From NCBI RefSeq assembly GCF_008329525.1, contig NZ_NPKQ01000003.1:310001-374000 (forward strand): 64,000 bases of DNA, read 5' to 3'. The stretch's first letter is position 1, and every line of letters starts with the position of its first letter. Positions 63,972 through 64,000 of the stretch are shown here, one piece after another. This DNA comes from Tardiphaga sp. P9-11 (lineage in GTDB: Bacteria; Pseudomonadota; Alphaproteobacteria; Rhizobiales; Xanthobacteraceae). The translations under genes were made by a program, and so were the position numbers. Below the pieces are notes generated by a model. That model did not search any database and was not told where the DNA came from. It was given only the letters and a program-made list of their open reading frames with translations.

Positions 63972-64000
63972 GGGCGCCGCATCCATATGGATGAGCGCCC
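63972..64000. repeat. Palindrome at the window edge
   Basis: GGGCGC (63972-63977) and GCGCCC (63995-64000) enclose the perfect palindrome CATCCATATGGATG. It lies about 77 nt upstream of the Bug protein start, so it could be part of its control region; the window ends here. Confidence 0.5.

Noticed and set aside
1-64000. CRISPR array, insertion sequence, prophage, tRNA or rRNA gene
   Set aside because: No regular 25-40-bp direct repeats with spacers, no transposase or phage-type proteins, and no cloverleaf or rRNA sequence was recognised by eye. A tRNAscan and ISfinder search would settle it.

Overview
The window is a chromosomal segment of a GC-rich alphaproteobacterium, almost certainly of the Bradyrhizobium / Rhodopseudomonas / Tardiphaga / Afipia group (Nitrobacteraceae). 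The protein families (a CTC-type L25 with an Ala/Lys tail, DUF2093, DUF4170, a DUF6101-like protein, DUF6894, type-II-like lumazine synthase), the gene orders (rplY-pth-ychF; pmbA-IMPase-DUF4170-DUF374-waaA-lpxK; ileS-lspA-M16-M16) and the intergenic palindromic repeats all fit that group. This is inference from recalled families; no search was run.

Layout. 1-6 kb: a partial DUF4282 membrane protein, then the minus-strand block ubiK, rplY, pth, ychF, and the plus-strand operon lgt - MidA-like methyltransferase - pgeF. 6-11 kb: a MerR regulator with a clear operator, a lipoprotein, prs, a divergent lumazine-synthase homologue, YbjN and GNAT genes. 11-17.5 kb: proC facing an envelope histidine kinase / OmpR regulator / MarR regulator operon (PetP-PetR-like), ilvE, and a MATE exporter. 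17.6-22.2 kb: minus-strand uvrC-pgsA-moaD-moaE-prmB. 22.5-28 kb: an outer-membrane beta-barrel protein, a cold-shock protein, rlmJ, a run of exported proteins (RNase T2, two unknowns, DUF3617), a thioesterase and a tautomerase. 28-33 kb: hisS, a small membrane protein, a TipF-like degenerate EAL protein and a HAD hydrolase. 33.06-33.99 kb holds no credible protein gene. 34-45.4 kb: cheY-like regulator, ribF, an acetyltransferase, ileS, lspA, an exported unknown, two M16 peptidase-family genes, panE, arfB and a glyoxalase. 45.6-55 kb: mutL, a VOC protein, rsmD, a pseudouridine synthase with a huge disordered N-terminus, tadA, purD, xseA, DUF2093. 55-61 kb: the lipid A / Kdo cluster lpxK-waaA-DUF374-DUF4170-IMPase-pmbA. 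61-64 kb: DUF6101-like protein, a frameshifted FAD-linked oxidase and a Tat-exported tripartite-tricarboxylate (Bug) binding protein.

Nearly all genes are housekeeping. No phage, transposase, CRISPR array, tRNA or rRNA was recognised. The unusual material lies between genes. First, 33.11-33.71 kb carries a near-consensus minus-strand sigma70-type promoter followed by about 500 nt packed with stable hairpins and a multibranch junction; it is best explained as an unrecognised structured non-coding RNA. Second, a hairpin of about 20 bp places the Shine-Dalgarno of the DUF3617 gene in its 6-nt loop and pairs the start codon (26561-26611). Third, there are two families of dispersed palindromic repeats with three copies each in the window, one of which shows compensatory changes in its arms.
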